From Prochlorococcus marinus str. MIT 9313 (GTDB lineage: Bacteria > Cyanobacteriota > Cyanobacteriia > PCC-6307 > Cyanobiaceae): a stretch of 64,000 nt of DNA. The DNA lies in the NCBI RefSeq assembly GCF_000011485.1, contig NC_005071.1, positions 1,491,347-1,555,346 of the forward strand, given 5' to 3'. Below are positions 10,483 to 20,318 of this stretch, in pieces. The notes beneath the pieces were generated by a model, which made no database searches, was not told where the DNA came from, and saw nothing but the letters and a program-made list of their open reading frames with translations. Each line of letters starts with the position of its first letter. The stretch's first letter is position 1. The position numbers were made by a program, and so were the translations under genes.

Positions 10483-11477
10483 TTGAATTCTGATGGAACT
10501 GAAACAGGAGGCGCACTTTGATGCGCTTCAACAGCAGCATGGCCGCCAGGCTGACGCGGCGAGCGCAGCTCTTGCTCTAGCAGAGTTGCAGCATCCTGCT
10601 GATCTAGATCCCCCCGAACCAACTCCCACAGGGTGTAACGGTCGTCGAGGCGATTAGCGAGACGTTCTAGACGCTGTCGGGGCCTTAAGCCGTCACCACC
10701 CGCTGCTAAATCGAACTTCAATTGCAATCGCAGCAAGTCTTCTGCCAGCCCCCAAGCTTGATCTGCAGCCGCCTGGTCAAGAGCTGATTCCAACAGTGTT
10801 GAGTGCTGATCGTTGCCTAAACCCTGAAGCAACTCAGCTGCCAGAGCAAGACGACGGGCCCCCAATGCGCCACGCTCACGGCCAGCAAACAGCACCATGA
10901 CCGCCTCAGCCGAACGATCCAGGGAAAGCTCATGCTCCACCAAAAGATCAAGAGCAGCGCGGGTCAGCGGCAGGCCATCATCTCCATAGCCAACGGTGAG
11001 CTGCTCAAAATTCAAGGCCGTGAGATCGCCATTTGCAAGGCGGCGCAGAGCAAGGGCCGCCTGAGCATGATCCAAAGATGCGTTGGCCGCCTGCCAGGAG
11101 AGCCGTAACCAAGCCCGACGCTGACTGCCTGGTGCTGGGCTGATACGACTGAGCACCGTCTGCGTGCTAGCTGGAGCCTTACAGACCATCAGTGCTTCAG
11201 CATTGGCAATAACAGCCTCAAAGGGTTGAGGTGCAGGAGCAATGTCGATCAGGCGATTACGAAGTTCCTGCAGACGCAAGTTAAAGCCAAACAAGGCTGC
11301 GTCAGCACAAGCTGTTTTGAGCTCTGGTATCCCCCCATCGAGCAACACTTGCCGATAGACCAGTTCAGCCATGGGCTCCCTAGCAGGAGCACGGGGGTCA
11401 GTGGCAGCATTAAGAGGCGCAGCCTGACTGACGGCAGCCAGCAGCAACACAGTCAGCGACAGCGAATGAATCCCCAT
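10479..11477 (-). CDS. Secreted protein of unknown function
   Basis: A 332-residue product when started at 11477, where the frame opens with a good signal peptide ([20 protein letters not shown]). An earlier start at 11564 would put 29 charged residues ahead of the signal and is less likely. The mature part is rich in Leu, Ala and helical pairs (LELQ-type stretches, many LAL/ALD units) and may form an alpha-helical repeat; TPR-like packing is possible but no clear repeat period was established. It is translationally coupled to purC through a 4-base overlap. Function unknown; a periplasmic location is inferred. Confidence 0.7.
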
Positions 11478-11578
11478 GGAGTTGAGTCGTTCAACAAAGA
11501 TGGAAGAGGGCAACGGATTCCTCTGATGGGATCTGGCCTGCTCAAACCTAGGGGTCTTCCCCATCCCCGCTTGTTCCT

Positions 11579-12895
11579 ATGGCCATGTCCAGCACCCGTC
11601 CCCATCCTCTCCCCCCTTTAGAGCGGCTGCTTGTGGTTGGCAGTGGTGGGCGTGAAAACGCCCTTGCATGGGCACTACGACGCTGCTCCGGCATAGAAGA
11701 CGTCTGGGTCACACCAGGGAATGGGGGCACAAAAGAGCACCAGGGCTGTGGGTGCCTGGCGATCGCAGAAACCGACGTCAATGGCCTAATTGATGCCTGC
11801 CAATCGCTTCAGATCGATCTAGTGGTAATAGGGCCGGAAGCTCCACTGGCCGCTGGCGTGGCTGACGGACTTCGAGAGGCCGGGCTGGCCGTATTTGGGC
11901 CAGGGGCTGAGGGTGCCCAGCTGGAAGCCAGCAAAGCCTGGTCCAAAACCCTGATGGCTGAAGCCGGCGTGCCAACAGCAAAACACTGGACAGTGAGCAC
12001 AGCAGCAGACGCTCTGAGCGTGCTGAATCAAGTGCAACAACCCTTGGTTGTTAAGGCCGATGGTTTAGCAGCAGGCAAAGGGGTCTGCGTGGCCGACAGC
12101 ATCAAAGCAACAGCTGAAGCGATCCAAGAGGTCTTCAGCGGCCGATTCGGAGCTGCCGGTTGCCAATTGGTGCTTGAAGAGCGACTAGATGGGCCAGAAG
12201 TATCCGTCTTCGCACTCTGCGATGGCGAGCAATTGTTATTGCTGCCCCCTGCTCAGGATCACAAACGTCTAGAGGACGGCGACATGGGCCCCAACACCGG
12301 GGGGATGGGGGCTTATGCCCCGGCTCCCCTGCTCGATGCAGCAGGACTCGACCTTGTGCGCAGGGTTGTCCTTGAGCCAACCCTTGCGACCCTGAAGCAG
12401 CGAGGCATCAACTATCGAGGTGTTATCTATGCCGGATTGATGCTCACCCCCTCTGGGCCACAGGTGATTGAATTCAACTGTCGCTTCGGCGATCCCGAAT
12501 GCCAGACCCTCATGCCACTGATGGGTCCAGAACTTGCAAAGGTTCTGCAGGCTTGTGCACTTGGTTGCCTCGATCAAGCACCAGAACTGTTGATCGTGAA
12601 CCGCTGCAGTGCATGTGTCGTGGCTGCAGCAGCGGGCTACCCCAATGCACCCCGCAAGGGTGACCGCCTCAACATTCAGCTACAGCCAGGTCCATCCCTA
12701 CAGCTTTTCCATGCTGGCACCCGCTGCACTAAAGAGGGCGATCAACTGACCAATGGCGGCAGAGTGTTGGCGGTTGTAGCTCAAGCCAACGATTTTGATC
12801 AGGCCTTCTCAAACGCCTACCAAGGTCTTGATCAGGTGTATTTCGAAGGGATCACTTACCGCCGGGACATCGGTCACCAAGTGCGCCAGTCCTAG
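11579..12895 (+). CDS. purD: Phosphoribosylamine-glycine ligase
   Basis: Step 2 of purine synthesis, an ATP-grasp ligase making GAR from phosphoribosylamine and glycine. The 438-residue protein has [17 protein letters not shown] at the start, [14 protein letters not shown] in the ATP-grasp core, [12 protein letters not shown], and the signature [24 protein letters not shown] carries the metal-binding residues. It is divergent from the purC operon, so two purine genes are read from opposite sides of one ~100-base intergenic region. Confidence 0.95.
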   Translation: MAMSSTRPHPLPPLERLLVVGSGGRENALAWALRRCSGIEDVWVTPGNGGTKEHQGCGCLAIAETDVNGLIDACQSLQIDLVVIGPEAPLAAGVADGLREAGLAVFGPGAEGAQLEASKAWSKTLMAEAGVPTAKHWTVSTAADALSVLNQVQQPLVVKADGLAAGKGVCVADSIKATAEAIQEVFSGRFGAAGCQLVLEERLDGPEVSVFALCDGEQLLLLPPAQDHKRLEDGDMGPNTGGMGAYAPAPLLDAAGLDLVRRVVLEPTLATLKQRGINYRGVIYAGLMLTPSGPQVIEFNCRFGDPECQTLMPLMGPELAKVLQACALGCLDQAPELLIVNRCSACVVAAAAGYPNAPRKGDRLNIQLQPGPSLQLFHAGTRCTKEGDQLTNGGRVLAVVAQANDFDQAFSNAYQGLDQVYFEGITYRRDIGHQVRQS

Positions 12896-12919
12896 GGTGA
12901 AGAGACGCTGAATGGGTTG

Positions 12920-14977
12920 ATGGCCAGCAGTACTTCGCAAGCCATCGCAGAGTGGGCTCCCCCAGGAGATGGCCAACCCCCACCAGAGCCACCCGGCTGG
13001 GGGGAACGCATCTATCTCTGGTGGGCAGAATTCAGCCTGCAAACCAAGTTGTTGGCAATCGCCACACTGGTGGTAAGCCTGCTGATGACAGGCGTCACCT
13101 TCTTCGTCCTCAACGGCATCCAAAGGGATGCAGGGATGAATGACACGCGTTACGCCAGGGATCTAGGACTCCTCCTTTCCGGCAACGTCACTGAACTTGT
13201 CGCCCAAGGACGTGACAGGGAACTGGCAACTGTTGCCGAACAATTCTGGCGCTCGCGCAGCCTTAGATACATCTTCTTCGCCGACCCAGATGGCTTGATC
13301 TATCTGGGAATCCCCATTAGCGCTTCCCCTGTCAGCGGTGATAACGATCTGCAGCTCAACCATCGATTGGAACTGCCAGCAGAGCTGCCATCACGACCAG
13401 AAAACGCACTAATTCGCCAGCACCTCACCCCTCAAGGTCAACTCACCGATGTCTTCGTTCCCCTGGTGTGGAAAGGCGATTATCTGGGGACACTGGCTCT
13501 GGGGGTCAACCCCAACGACACAGCTCTTGCCAGCGCGGCTCTCACGCGACAGGTGACGATTGCCGTCTTCATCTCCATCTGGGTGCTTGTGATTCTCGGC
13601 GCAGTTTTCAATGCTCTAACGATCACGCAGCCTGTGAAGGAGCTTCTGCGCGGTGTAAGGGCCATTGCTTCCGGCAATTTCGAAGCTCGAATCGCTCTAC
13701 CGATGGGAGGAGAACTGGGAGAACTCCTGAATGGCTTCAACGCCATGGCCTCCCAACTAGAGGCCTATGACGCCGCCAATATTGAAGAGCTCACTGCCGC
13801 CCAAGTGAAGCAGCAATCGCTGATTGCCACGATGGCCGATGGCGCTTTACTGCTCGATGAAGTTGGACAAATCGTGCTGGCCAATCCAACAGCACGGCGG
13901 ATATTTCGCTGGGAAGGTCGCAATCTTGAGGGTCAGGAACTGCTCAATGAATTGCCAGAGATCATCGCAAACGAACTGCATGATCCACTTCAATCTCTGC
14001 TGCGTAATATCGGTGAAAGCAACGATCTGCGTTGCAGTCTTGAAGAACCATCACGCACACTTCGCATCGTGTTGCAGTCCGTGCGCGATCAAAGCGGTGA
14101 AACCCTTAAAGGCATCGCAATCACAGTGCAGGATCTCACCAGAGAAGTGGAGCTCAATGCAGCCCAAAGCCGCTTCATTAGTAACGTTTCACATGAACTT
14201 AGAACACCACTATTCAACATCAAAAGCTATGTAGAAACACTGCATGATCTCGGTGATCAACTCAGTGAAGAAGAAAAGAAAGAATTTCTAGGTATTGCTA
14301 ATTCCGAAACCGATAGGCTGGCTCGACTCGTTAATGATGTGCTCGACCTTTCGCGCTTGGAATCCGGACGGACCGTACAGTTCGAGCCAATGGACCTTCG
14401 CCCTGCCATCGAGCAAACCCTGCGCAACTATCGACTTAATGCAGATGACAAGCAGATTCATATTGAGCTCAATACGGATGATGAACTACCAACAATCCTT
14501 GGAAATTGGGATCTATTACTCCAAGTACTCGACAATTTAGTTGGCAATGGGCTCAAGTTTAGTCGTGCTGGTGGAAGCCTGATGGTGCGAGCCTACACAT
14601 GGCCTGACAGCTGCAAAATGTCTCCAATCGAGAGCAGCAAATCAGCACCACATTGCGAATTTTTCTCACCACTCCCCAAGCTCCGCGTAGAAGTTGCGGA
14701 CACAGGCCATGGCATAAATCAGGATGACCAACAGCATATTTTTGACCGCTTCTATCGCGTGGAAAATGCCGTGCATACAGAAGCTGGCACCGGTCTTGGG
14801 CTATCAATCGTGCGCGGCATCATCGAAAAGCATGGCGGCCAAATACGAATGGCCAGTGAGGTTGAGCTGGGCACAACCTTTTGGTTTGATCTACCTCTTG
14901 AGCAAACAGATGCCGACGAGCTTATCGTGCAATCAGTACGAACAACTCGGCAACAAGAGCAAGGTTTAGAACTCTAA
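12920..14977 (+). CDS. nblS: NblS-type sensor histidine kinase
   Basis: Membrane sensor kinase of the NblS/Hik33/Ycf26 group, which works with RpaB to control light and stress responses in cyanobacteria. The 685-residue protein has TM1 at about residues 43-65, a periplasmic loop, TM2 at about 212-235, a HAMP domain, a PAS domain (IATMADGALLLDEVGQIVLA), the H-box SNVSHELRTPLFNIKSY, and ATPase boxes DNLVGNGLKFSRAGG, VADTGHGIN and TGLGLSIVRGIIEKHGG. A TTG at 12917 directly precedes the ATG; the ATG is chosen. The name rests on domain order and overall resemblance. Confidence 0.9.
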   Translation: MASSTSQAIAEWAPPGDGQPPPEPPGWGERIYLWWAEFSLQTKLLAIATLVVSLLMTGVTFFVLNGIQRDAGMNDTRYARDLGLLLSGNVTELVAQGRDRELATVAEQFWRSRSLRYIFFADPDGLIYLGIPISASPVSGDNDLQLNHRLELPAELPSRPENALIRQHLTPQGQLTDVFVPLVWKGDYLGTLALGVNPNDTALASAALTRQVTIAVFISIWVLVILGAVFNALTITQPVKELLRGVRAIASGNFEARIALPMGGELGELLNGFNAMASQLEAYDAANIEELTAAQVKQQSLIATMADGALLLDEVGQIVLANPTARRIFRWEGRNLEGQELLNELPEIIANELHDPLQSLLRNIGESNDLRCSLEEPSRTLRIVLQSVRDQSGETLKGIAITVQDLTREVELNAAQSRFISNVSHELRTPLFNIKSYVETLHDLGDQLSEEEKKEFLGIANSETDRLARLVNDVLDLSRLESGRTVQFEPMDLRPAIEQTLRNYRLNADDKQIHIELNTDDELPTILGNWDLLLQVLDNLVGNGLKFSRAGGSLMVRAYTWPDSCKMSPIESSKSAPHCEFFSPLPKLRVEVADTGHGINQDDQQHIFDRFYRVENAVHTEAGTGLGLSIVRGIIEKHGGQIRMASEVELGTTFWFDLPLEQTDADELIVQSVRTTRQQEQGLEL

Positions 14978-15044
14978 TTCAGCCTAATTCAGTCAATAAC
15001 CTGAATCAATAAGTGGTTTTAAGACCCTTGGCATGGAAGCAAAA

Positions 15045-16544
15045 TTAAGCTCGTTCGTCGTCAGTAATACGATGAGGAGCACCACTGAAGATCCGTTCGA
15101 AGTTAGAGAAGGAGTCTTTAATCTGTGGGCCATTATCAGTAATAACATACTCACGAATTCTCTTGTCGTGCCATGAGCCACGCATCTTAAATACATTCAC
15201 AGCTCTGGCCATCTCGCCGCGGATCTCCACATACTGAAGCAGCAGAATAGTGTCTGTGATTGTGGAGATATGGGAGTCGGTAATCGAATGACTTCCCATA
15301 AACTCTTCAGCAGTATTGGTAAAGAATCCCGCTATTTCTTCCTGCTTTGCATAACCTGTTACTCCGATCACAAACTGCCTAAAGGCGTTGAGGCTCACGC
15401 CACGTGCAAGGGCCGAAAGTGAATCAATCGCCATCCTCGATGGCTTGAATTGTCCAATCGCCGTTTTAATAATCTCCAGATGATCTTCCAGGCCAGTCGA
15501 CTCTGGATAAGCACAAATAATCTTCAACAGGCCTTGCCTTTCCATCTCTTCAAAATCAATCCCCCAACTGGTGGCATTACGCAGCAGCTGGGCTCGCGAC
15601 TCCTCATAGGCAAACAGAATCGCGCGTTCCTGATTTCGGAAAGCATCCTCAATAAACTTCGACACCAAAAGGGTTTTACCAGTCCCCGTTGCACCAGTAA
15701 CAAGAATGATCGAATCCTTGAAGAAACCTCCACCACACATCTCATCAAGATTAGGGACACCAGAACTAATCCGCACGTTGGAGGAACGCTGCGTAAGCCG
15801 CATTGCGCCTAAAGGGAAGACGCTGACGCCGTGGGTGCCCATGGTGAATGGAAACTCACCCTTCATGTGAGTTGTGCCACGTAACTTGAGAATTTCAACG
15901 GTACGTCGACGCTTCTCAGTCTCAAGAACATTGCGTAGGATAACGACGTTGTCGGAGACAAACTCCTCTACCCCATAGCGTGCAATTGGGCCATATTCAT
16001 CAATCCGTTCTGTGGTCATTACGGTGGTAACGCCAATCACCTTAAGACGTGCAATCAAGCGAAAGATTTCCCTACGCACAACAGAAATTGCGTCGTACTG
16101 TTGGAAAACAGCTGTCATGGAATCGATTGCTACCCGTTTCGCTTTATATTTAACAATGGCGTAATTAATCCTTTCAATTAACCCTGAAAGATCAAAGCTG
16201 CCTGCAACATCCTGACCATCAGGATCCGGTGAAGCATCGAGTATGAATAATTTATCCTGCTCCACCATCTCTTGAAGATTCCAACCAAAGCTGGCGGAAT
16301 TTCGCAAAATATCTGATGGAGACTCTTCGAAGGTCACGAAGATTCCAGGCTCATCGAACTGGGTAATCCCGTTGTGCAAAAAATGAAGTGAAAAGACTGT
16401 CTTGCCTGTACCCGACGTGCCACTGATCAGCGTGCTACGCCCCGACGGCAAGCCGCCATGACAGATGTCATCAAAACCTTCGATCCCAGTAGGCAGCTTC
16501 TGCACCTGCATATGGGAGGATCCACCGGCACTAGAAGACTGCAT
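15045..16544 (-). CDS. kaiC: Circadian clock ATPase/kinase KaiC
   Basis: Double-domain P-loop ATPase at the core of the cyanobacterial clock. The 499-residue product carries Walker A motifs in both halves (GTSGTGKT near residues 42-49 and GATGTGKT in CII), paired catalytic Glu residues (TFEESP and YEESRAQ), and the phosphorylation region ITDSHISTITDT, in which S427 and T428 match S431/T432 of the Synechococcus elongatus protein. Both domains look intact. It lies 66 bases downstream of kaiB on the same strand. Without KaiA the phosphorylation rhythm is expected to be damped, as established for Prochlorococcus. Confidence 0.97.
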   Translation of the reverse strand: MQSSSAGGSSHMQVQKLPTGIEGFDDICHGGLPSGRSTLISGTSGTGKTVFSLHFLHNGITQFDEPGIFVTFEESPSDILRNSASFGWNLQEMVEQDKLFILDASPDPDGQDVAGSFDLSGLIERINYAIVKYKAKRVAIDSMTAVFQQYDAISVVRREIFRLIARLKVIGVTTVMTTERIDEYGPIARYGVEEFVSDNVVILRNVLETEKRRRTVEILKLRGTTHMKGEFPFTMGTHGVSVFPLGAMRLTQRSSNVRISSGVPNLDEMCGGGFFKDSIILVTGATGTGKTLLVSKFIEDAFRNQERAILFAYEESRAQLLRNATSWGIDFEEMERQGLLKIICAYPESTGLEDHLEIIKTAIGQFKPSRMAIDSLSALARGVSLNAFRQFVIGVTGYAKQEEIAGFFTNTAEEFMGSHSITDSHISTITDTILLLQYVEIRGEMARAVNVFKMRGSWHDKRIREYVITDNGPQIKDSFSNFERIFSGAPHRITDDERA

Positions 16545-16610
16545 AGCTAGGACGTTCTACTCAAACGCTAGAGAAAATCAGCCATGAAACAAAGCGCTGC
16601 ACCGCGAGCC

Positions 16611-16970
16611 TTAAGAATCTGGCGACGCAATGTCATCGTCTGCCAACGTATCGAGCTCCGCTGAGCCGAGCATCTCCTCAGAGATCTCGTCATAGAGGAG
16701 GTCAAGACCAATCAAAACCCGTTCGCGATCTGAGAGGTCACCAATGATCCTGCGCACCGGTGGCGGCAGGATCTTGGCCAAGGTTGGTGTGGCCAGAATT
16801 TTGTCTGCCTCTGCAAGCTGAGGATTCTTGAGCACATCGATCACCTTGAGCGCATACACGCCACGGAACTCGTTCTCGAGGATATCGCGCAGAGTTTTAA
16901 GCGCCCGCATCGAATTAGGGGTATTCCCTGCTACGTACAACTTGAGGATGTAGGTTTTTCTTGGGCTCAT
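16611..16970 (-). CDS. kaiB: Circadian clock protein KaiB
   Basis: Thioredoxin-like metamorphic protein that binds phosphorylated KaiC. The N-terminal ~100 residues match the family: [58 protein letters not shown]. The 119-residue length exceeds the usual ~102-105 because of an acidic tail ([16 protein letters not shown]). It precedes kaiC and lies 43 bases after the stop of the kaiA relic, preserving the ancestral kaiABC order. Confidence 0.96.
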   Translation of the reverse strand: MSPRKTYILKLYVAGNTPNSMRALKTLRDILENEFRGVYALKVIDVLKNPQLAEADKILATPTLAKILPPPVRRIIGDLSDRERVLIGLDLLYDEISEEMLGSAELDTLADDDIASPDS

Positions 16971-17013
16971 AATTGCATCTCAGAAGCATCTTCTAAATCG
17001 GAACTGGTTGATA

Positions 17014-17178
17014 TCAACGAAGGGGTACTTCTGCGGAAAGCGAGTGTTGAAGCATCGCCCAAAGGTGTTTTGACAAATTGAGCAAGGCGAACAGAACGCC
17101 CGGCGATGACTCTCTCTCATGCAACTCAAGTCTGAACTGTTGCCAGAAAGCGTCAATGAGATCCATATGGATCTCCAC
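17014..17178 (-). pseudogene. kaiA: kaiA relic (C-terminal fragment)
   Basis: Not a full gene. Reading the minus strand from 17178 gives 54 codons and a stop: VEIHMDLIDAFWQQFRLEL, then a degraded middle, then LNLSKHLWAMLQHSLSAEVP. The first part matches the KaiA C-terminal dimer/KaiC-binding segment (VVEIHMELMDEFAKKLR in S. elongatus), and the end parallels IAHLCEMYRRSIPRE. An in-frame TAG lies two codons upstream, and the frame before it is broken by further stops. Position (directly upstream of kaiB, same strand) supports the call. A weaker open stretch at 17331-17480 may be an N-terminal remnant. Confidence 0.85.
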
Positions 17179-17480
17179 AAACTAGGTGATCGATCAAGCA
17201 GCAAACAATGCCGATCAGCTCGCGATCTAGGGCAAGGGGAACAGTGCAAGAATCTAGAAAATCACTCATGCATCGATCTCTGCATCAACGAAAACCTCGC
17301 CTCAAGACAACTGAGGCTGCAACAAGCTGATCAGAGACTCTCTAGATCTGCGACCACAACATCCTCAGGTAAATCAGGGCTGGTAAAACACCAATGACAG
17401 CAAACATCAAAGAATGCTGGTGTGTTGAGCCGCAAGAGAAAGCCTTGATCAACGACGGCTTGGTACCGACGTTTTGACAC
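17179..17480. other. Decayed kaiA region between relic and rplU leader
   Basis: No intact gene. On the minus strand a 49-codon open stretch ends at 17331 and includes RRYQAVVDQGFLL, which vaguely recalls the N-terminal receiver-like domain of KaiA (DRYQ...), but the match is too short to prove. Stops are present in all minus frames over the rest. The kaiBC promoter probably lies somewhere in this region or inside the relic. Confidence 0.4.
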
Positions 17481-17484
17481 GCAG

Positions 17485-17538
17485 GGATCAGCGTTCAATC
17501 TTGACTAAAGGCGCCTAAACGCGGGAAGATCCTTTTTT
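17485..17538 (+). terminator. Terminator-like hairpin in rplU leader
   Basis: GGATC (17485-17489) can pair with GATCC (17528-17532), and GCGTT (17491-17495) with AACGC (17518-17522), followed at once by six T residues (17533-17538). It points toward rplU, about 100 bases before its ATG. It could end a short upstream RNA or act as an attenuator in the ribosomal-protein leader. The asymmetric internal loop makes this a moderate call. Confidence 0.45.
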
Positions 17539-17635
17539 CTCTCTCGATTGCGAGTCAGGCCAAATCGGTCAAAGTGGTGCGGTGCTTAACAGCCCAGCTC
17601 TGCAGATTCCGAGCCTGAACGCGTCTTAACCACCC

Positions 17636-18025
17636 ATGGCCGAGAAACCCACTGCAAAGCCAAAAGCCGCTGAAGCTAAAGACCAAAGTGATTCATACGC
17701 CATCGTTGAGGCCTCTGGCCAGCAGTTTTTGTTGCAACCCAACCGTTACTACGACCTAGACCGTCTGCAAGCGGCTGTTGATGACACCGTCACCCTTGAG
17801 AAGGTACTGCTGATCAAAGACGGCAAGAATGACGCCACAGTTGGCCAGCCTTACGTGAAGGGCGCTAGCGTGGAACTGAAGGTGATGGACCACCGCCGTG
17901 GGCCCAAGATCATCGTCTACAAAATGCGCCCAAAGAAGAAGACAAGACGCAAAAATGGACACCGCCAAGAACTCACGCGAGTGATGGTTCAATCCATTTC
18001 AATAGACGGCAAAGCACTCAGCTAA
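17636..18025 (+). CDS. rplU: 50S ribosomal protein L21
   Basis: A 129-residue component of the large ribosomal subunit that binds 23S rRNA. After a Lys/Ala-rich N-terminal extension of about 20 residues comes [22 protein letters not shown], the family signature region, then [12 protein letters not shown] and [21 protein letters not shown] with the basic RNA-binding tail. The ~100-residue core is normal; the charged extension is seen in picocyanobacterial L21. Followed by rpmA after 42 bases in the usual order. Confidence 0.96.
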   Translation: MAEKPTAKPKAAEAKDQSDSYAIVEASGQQFLLQPNRYYDLDRLQAAVDDTVTLEKVLLIKDGKNDATVGQPYVKGASVELKVMDHRRGPKIIVYKMRPKKKTRRKNGHRQELTRVMVQSISIDGKALS

Positions 18026-18067
18026 CCACCCCCTCCATACACTGCTCTTAATACCACTTAAATCACC

Positions 18068-18334
18068 ATGGCTCATAAGAAAGGCACAGGCTCCACACGC
18101 AACGGCCGCGATTCAAATTCCAAGCGTCTTGGCGTGAAGGCCTATGGCGGCGAAACCGTTACAGCAGGGTCGATCCTGATTCGCCAACGCGGCACCTCAG
18201 TGTTGCCAGGGGTGAACGTTGGCCAGGGCAAAGACGACACCCTCTTCGCTCTAACGGATGGTGTGGTGGCCTTCGAAAGCATTCGCCGCAGCCTGCGCAA
18301 CCGCAAGCGCATCAGTGTGGTTGCCTCCAGCTGA
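18068..18334 (+). CDS. rpmA: 50S ribosomal protein L27
   Basis: An 88-residue ribosomal protein whose N-terminus reaches the peptidyl-transferase centre. It begins [20 protein letters not shown] and continues [21 protein letters not shown], the standard L27 signature. No N-terminal cleavage extension is present. It follows rplU and precedes truB, so the three may form one transcript for ribosome and tRNA maturation. Confidence 0.97.
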   Translation: MAHKKGTGSTRNGRDSNSKRLGVKAYGGETVTAGSILIRQRGTSVLPGVNVGQGKDDTLFALTDGVVAFESIRRSLRNRKRISVVASS

Positions 18335-18397
18335 GCAATCTCAGCCTTTGCAGACAATGCGGGCAGCAGCAGTCACAAACTGAACGCTGCTGATCAG

Positions 18398-19360
18398 GTG
18401 ACTGTGCCCTTCGGCTTTGTGGTGATCGACAAGCCTGCTGGCATCACCTCCCACGACTGTGTGAGCCGAATGCGGCGCGTGTTTGGCATCAAGCGCGTGG
18501 GCCACGGCGGCACGCTTGATCCTGCCGTAACAGGAGTTTTGCCCATCGCCCTAGGGCATGCCACCAGGCTGCTGCCCTATCTACCCGGCGCCAAGAGCTA
18601 TCGCGGCAGCATCCAACTGGGCCAACGCACCAGTAGCGACGATCAACAAGGGGATCTGATCTCCAAGCAAGCCTGGCCCGAATTGAACACAGCAGAGATC
18701 GAGGCCTATCTCGAGCCGTTTCGCGGCAGGATTCAGCAACGGCCACCGCAAGTTTCAGCCGTGCATGTGCAAGGGGAACGCGCCCATGCACGTGCCCGCA
18801 GGGGAGAAACGATGGAGATTCCAGCGCGAACGATCACGATTGATCGCTTGCAGCTACTCAACTGGAACCAACAACTGGGCCAAATCGACTTCAACGTGCA
18901 TTGCTCATCAGGCACATACATTCGCTCTCTCGCACGAGATCTAGGCGAATTAATTGGCTGCGGCGCTTGTCTGGGGTGGTTAAAGCGAACCCAGGCACTG
19001 GGGTTTCACGAGCAACAAGCCGTACCACTACCCGATCGAGACAATCCAGCCCTAACGACTCCGCCTGCTGTGTTACCGCCACTCACGGCCCTTGCACACC
19101 TACCAAGACTGCAACTCAACGAAGAGGAACAGGAGAGCTGGAGCTGCGGGCGCCGCATTACCGCCCATCAAGATCAATGCCAACCAGCACCCAAACCTCT
19201 GGCCTCTGATCAGCAAGAATCTGCTCCAAACCAAACTGATCCAAGCGCAAACAAGTCCATGCTCGTGGTGATCGACTGCAGAGGCGAAGTCGCCGGAATG
19301 GCCTACTGGGAAGACAACGCAACAGTGAAGCCAAAAGTTGTGTTCAACGCACAGGGATGA
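18398..19360 (+). CDS. truB: tRNA pseudouridine-55 synthase
   Basis: Makes pseudouridine at position 55 in the T-loop of tRNAs. The 320-residue protein starts with GTG and has FVVIDKPAGITSHDCV, the catalytic motif GHGGTLDPAVTGVLP (catalytic Asp), YRGSIQLGQRT, and SSGTYIRSLARDLGE. The C-terminal 100 residues are poorly conserved and polar (SDQQESAPNQTDPS), but a PUA-like end (MLVVIDCRGEVAGMAYW) is visible. The gene lies 63 bases after rpmA. Confidence 0.94.
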   Translation: MTVPFGFVVIDKPAGITSHDCVSRMRRVFGIKRVGHGGTLDPAVTGVLPIALGHATRLLPYLPGAKSYRGSIQLGQRTSSDDQQGDLISKQAWPELNTAEIEAYLEPFRGRIQQRPPQVSAVHVQGERAHARARRGETMEIPARTITIDRLQLLNWNQQLGQIDFNVHCSSGTYIRSLARDLGELIGCGACLGWLKRTQALGFHEQQAVPLPDRDNPALTTPPAVLPPLTALAHLPRLQLNEEEQESWSCGRRITAHQDQCQPAPKPLASDQQESAPNQTDPSANKSMLVVIDCRGEVAGMAYWEDNATVKPKVVFNAQG

Positions 19361-19431
19361 TCGCAACACTGTCGTTCAACGCGAACGCCCCTAGCGTTGA
19401 TGGTCAAGCAACAACCTAATCAGCCTCCGCC

Positions 19432-20175
19432 ATGGCCGGCCATAGCAAATGGTCTCAAATCAAACGCAGCAAAGCTGTGGTGGATGCCAAGCGAGGTGCT
19501 GTGTTCACCCGCCTGGCACGCGAGATCAGTGTGGCAGCAAGAAGCGGCGGCGACCCCAACGGTAATTTTCAACTGCGCACCGCAATCAACAAAGCCAAAG
19601 CCGCAAGAATGCCTGCGGCCAATATTGAGCGCGCGATTGCAAAAGGCTCCGGCCAAGACCAAAACGGCGCATGCCAATTGGAAGCCATCCGCTATGAAGG
19701 CTATGGCCCTGGTGGCGTTGCGGTGCTGATCGAAGCGCTCACCGACAACCGCAATCGCACAGCTGCAGACCTACGCCTAACCTTCAATAAACACGGCGGC
19801 AAGCTCGGCGAAAGCGGCTGCGTGGCCTACTTGTTTGAGCAACGCAGCGAAGTGTATTTGAGTGCGCAGTCTGCGCAAGATGGGGGCAAGGTTTCAGAAG
19901 ATGCACTGCTGGAAAACCTGCTGGAGCTTGAAGCTGATGGCTATCAATTGATCGACGATGGCGCTGTGGTCTATGGCCCGTTTCAAGCTTTAGAAGGCCT
20001 GCAGGCTGGGCTCAGAGATCAAGGCTGGATTGTTGAAGGATGGGAACACTGCTGGAGACCACTCACCACGATCAGCCAAGCAGATCAAAAAAGCGAAGAC
20101 CAATGCCTGCAATTGCTGGAGGCACTTGATGAGCTCGATGACGTGCATCACATCAGCTCAAACCTGGAGAGCTAA
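19432..20175 (+). CDS. YebC/PmpR-family protein
   Basis: A 247-residue cytosolic protein of the YebC/TACO1 family. Members have been described as DNA-binding regulators and as factors that help ribosomes through difficult sequences; I cannot tell which applies here. The N-terminal signature [20 protein letters not shown] is complete, followed by [31 protein letters not shown] and [19 protein letters not shown]. Length is normal. It follows truB by 71 bases. Confidence 0.93.
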   Translation: MAGHSKWSQIKRSKAVVDAKRGAVFTRLAREISVAARSGGDPNGNFQLRTAINKAKAARMPAANIERAIAKGSGQDQNGACQLEAIRYEGYGPGGVAVLIEALTDNRNRTAADLRLTFNKHGGKLGESGCVAYLFEQRSEVYLSAQSAQDGGKVSEDALLENLLELEADGYQLIDDGAVVYGPFQALEGLQAGLRDQGWIVEGWEHCWRPLTTISQADQKSEDQCLQLLEALDELDDVHHISSNLES

Positions 20176-20254
20176 CAAGACAGAATGGCGAGATGACTGA
20201 GGCAGCAGCAGCACAACGACGGCTATGGCGACAAGCGAAGGGGATGAGACGGCC

Positions 20255-20292
20255 AAAAAAACCGCTGAGGTCGTGATTACGACCCCAGCGGT
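20255..20292 (-). terminator. Intrinsic terminator of the porin relic
   Basis: ACCGCTG-A-GGTCGT (20261-20274) pairs with ACGACC-C-CAGCGGT (20279-20292) around a GATT loop: 13 pairs with one mismatch. On the minus strand the stem is followed by a run of T (20255-20260 and the first stem base). It sits 27 bases beyond the stop codon of the porin fragment and is well preserved. Confidence 0.8.
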
Positions 20293-20318
20293 TTCAGTTG
20301 AATGCTGAACAGTGATTC

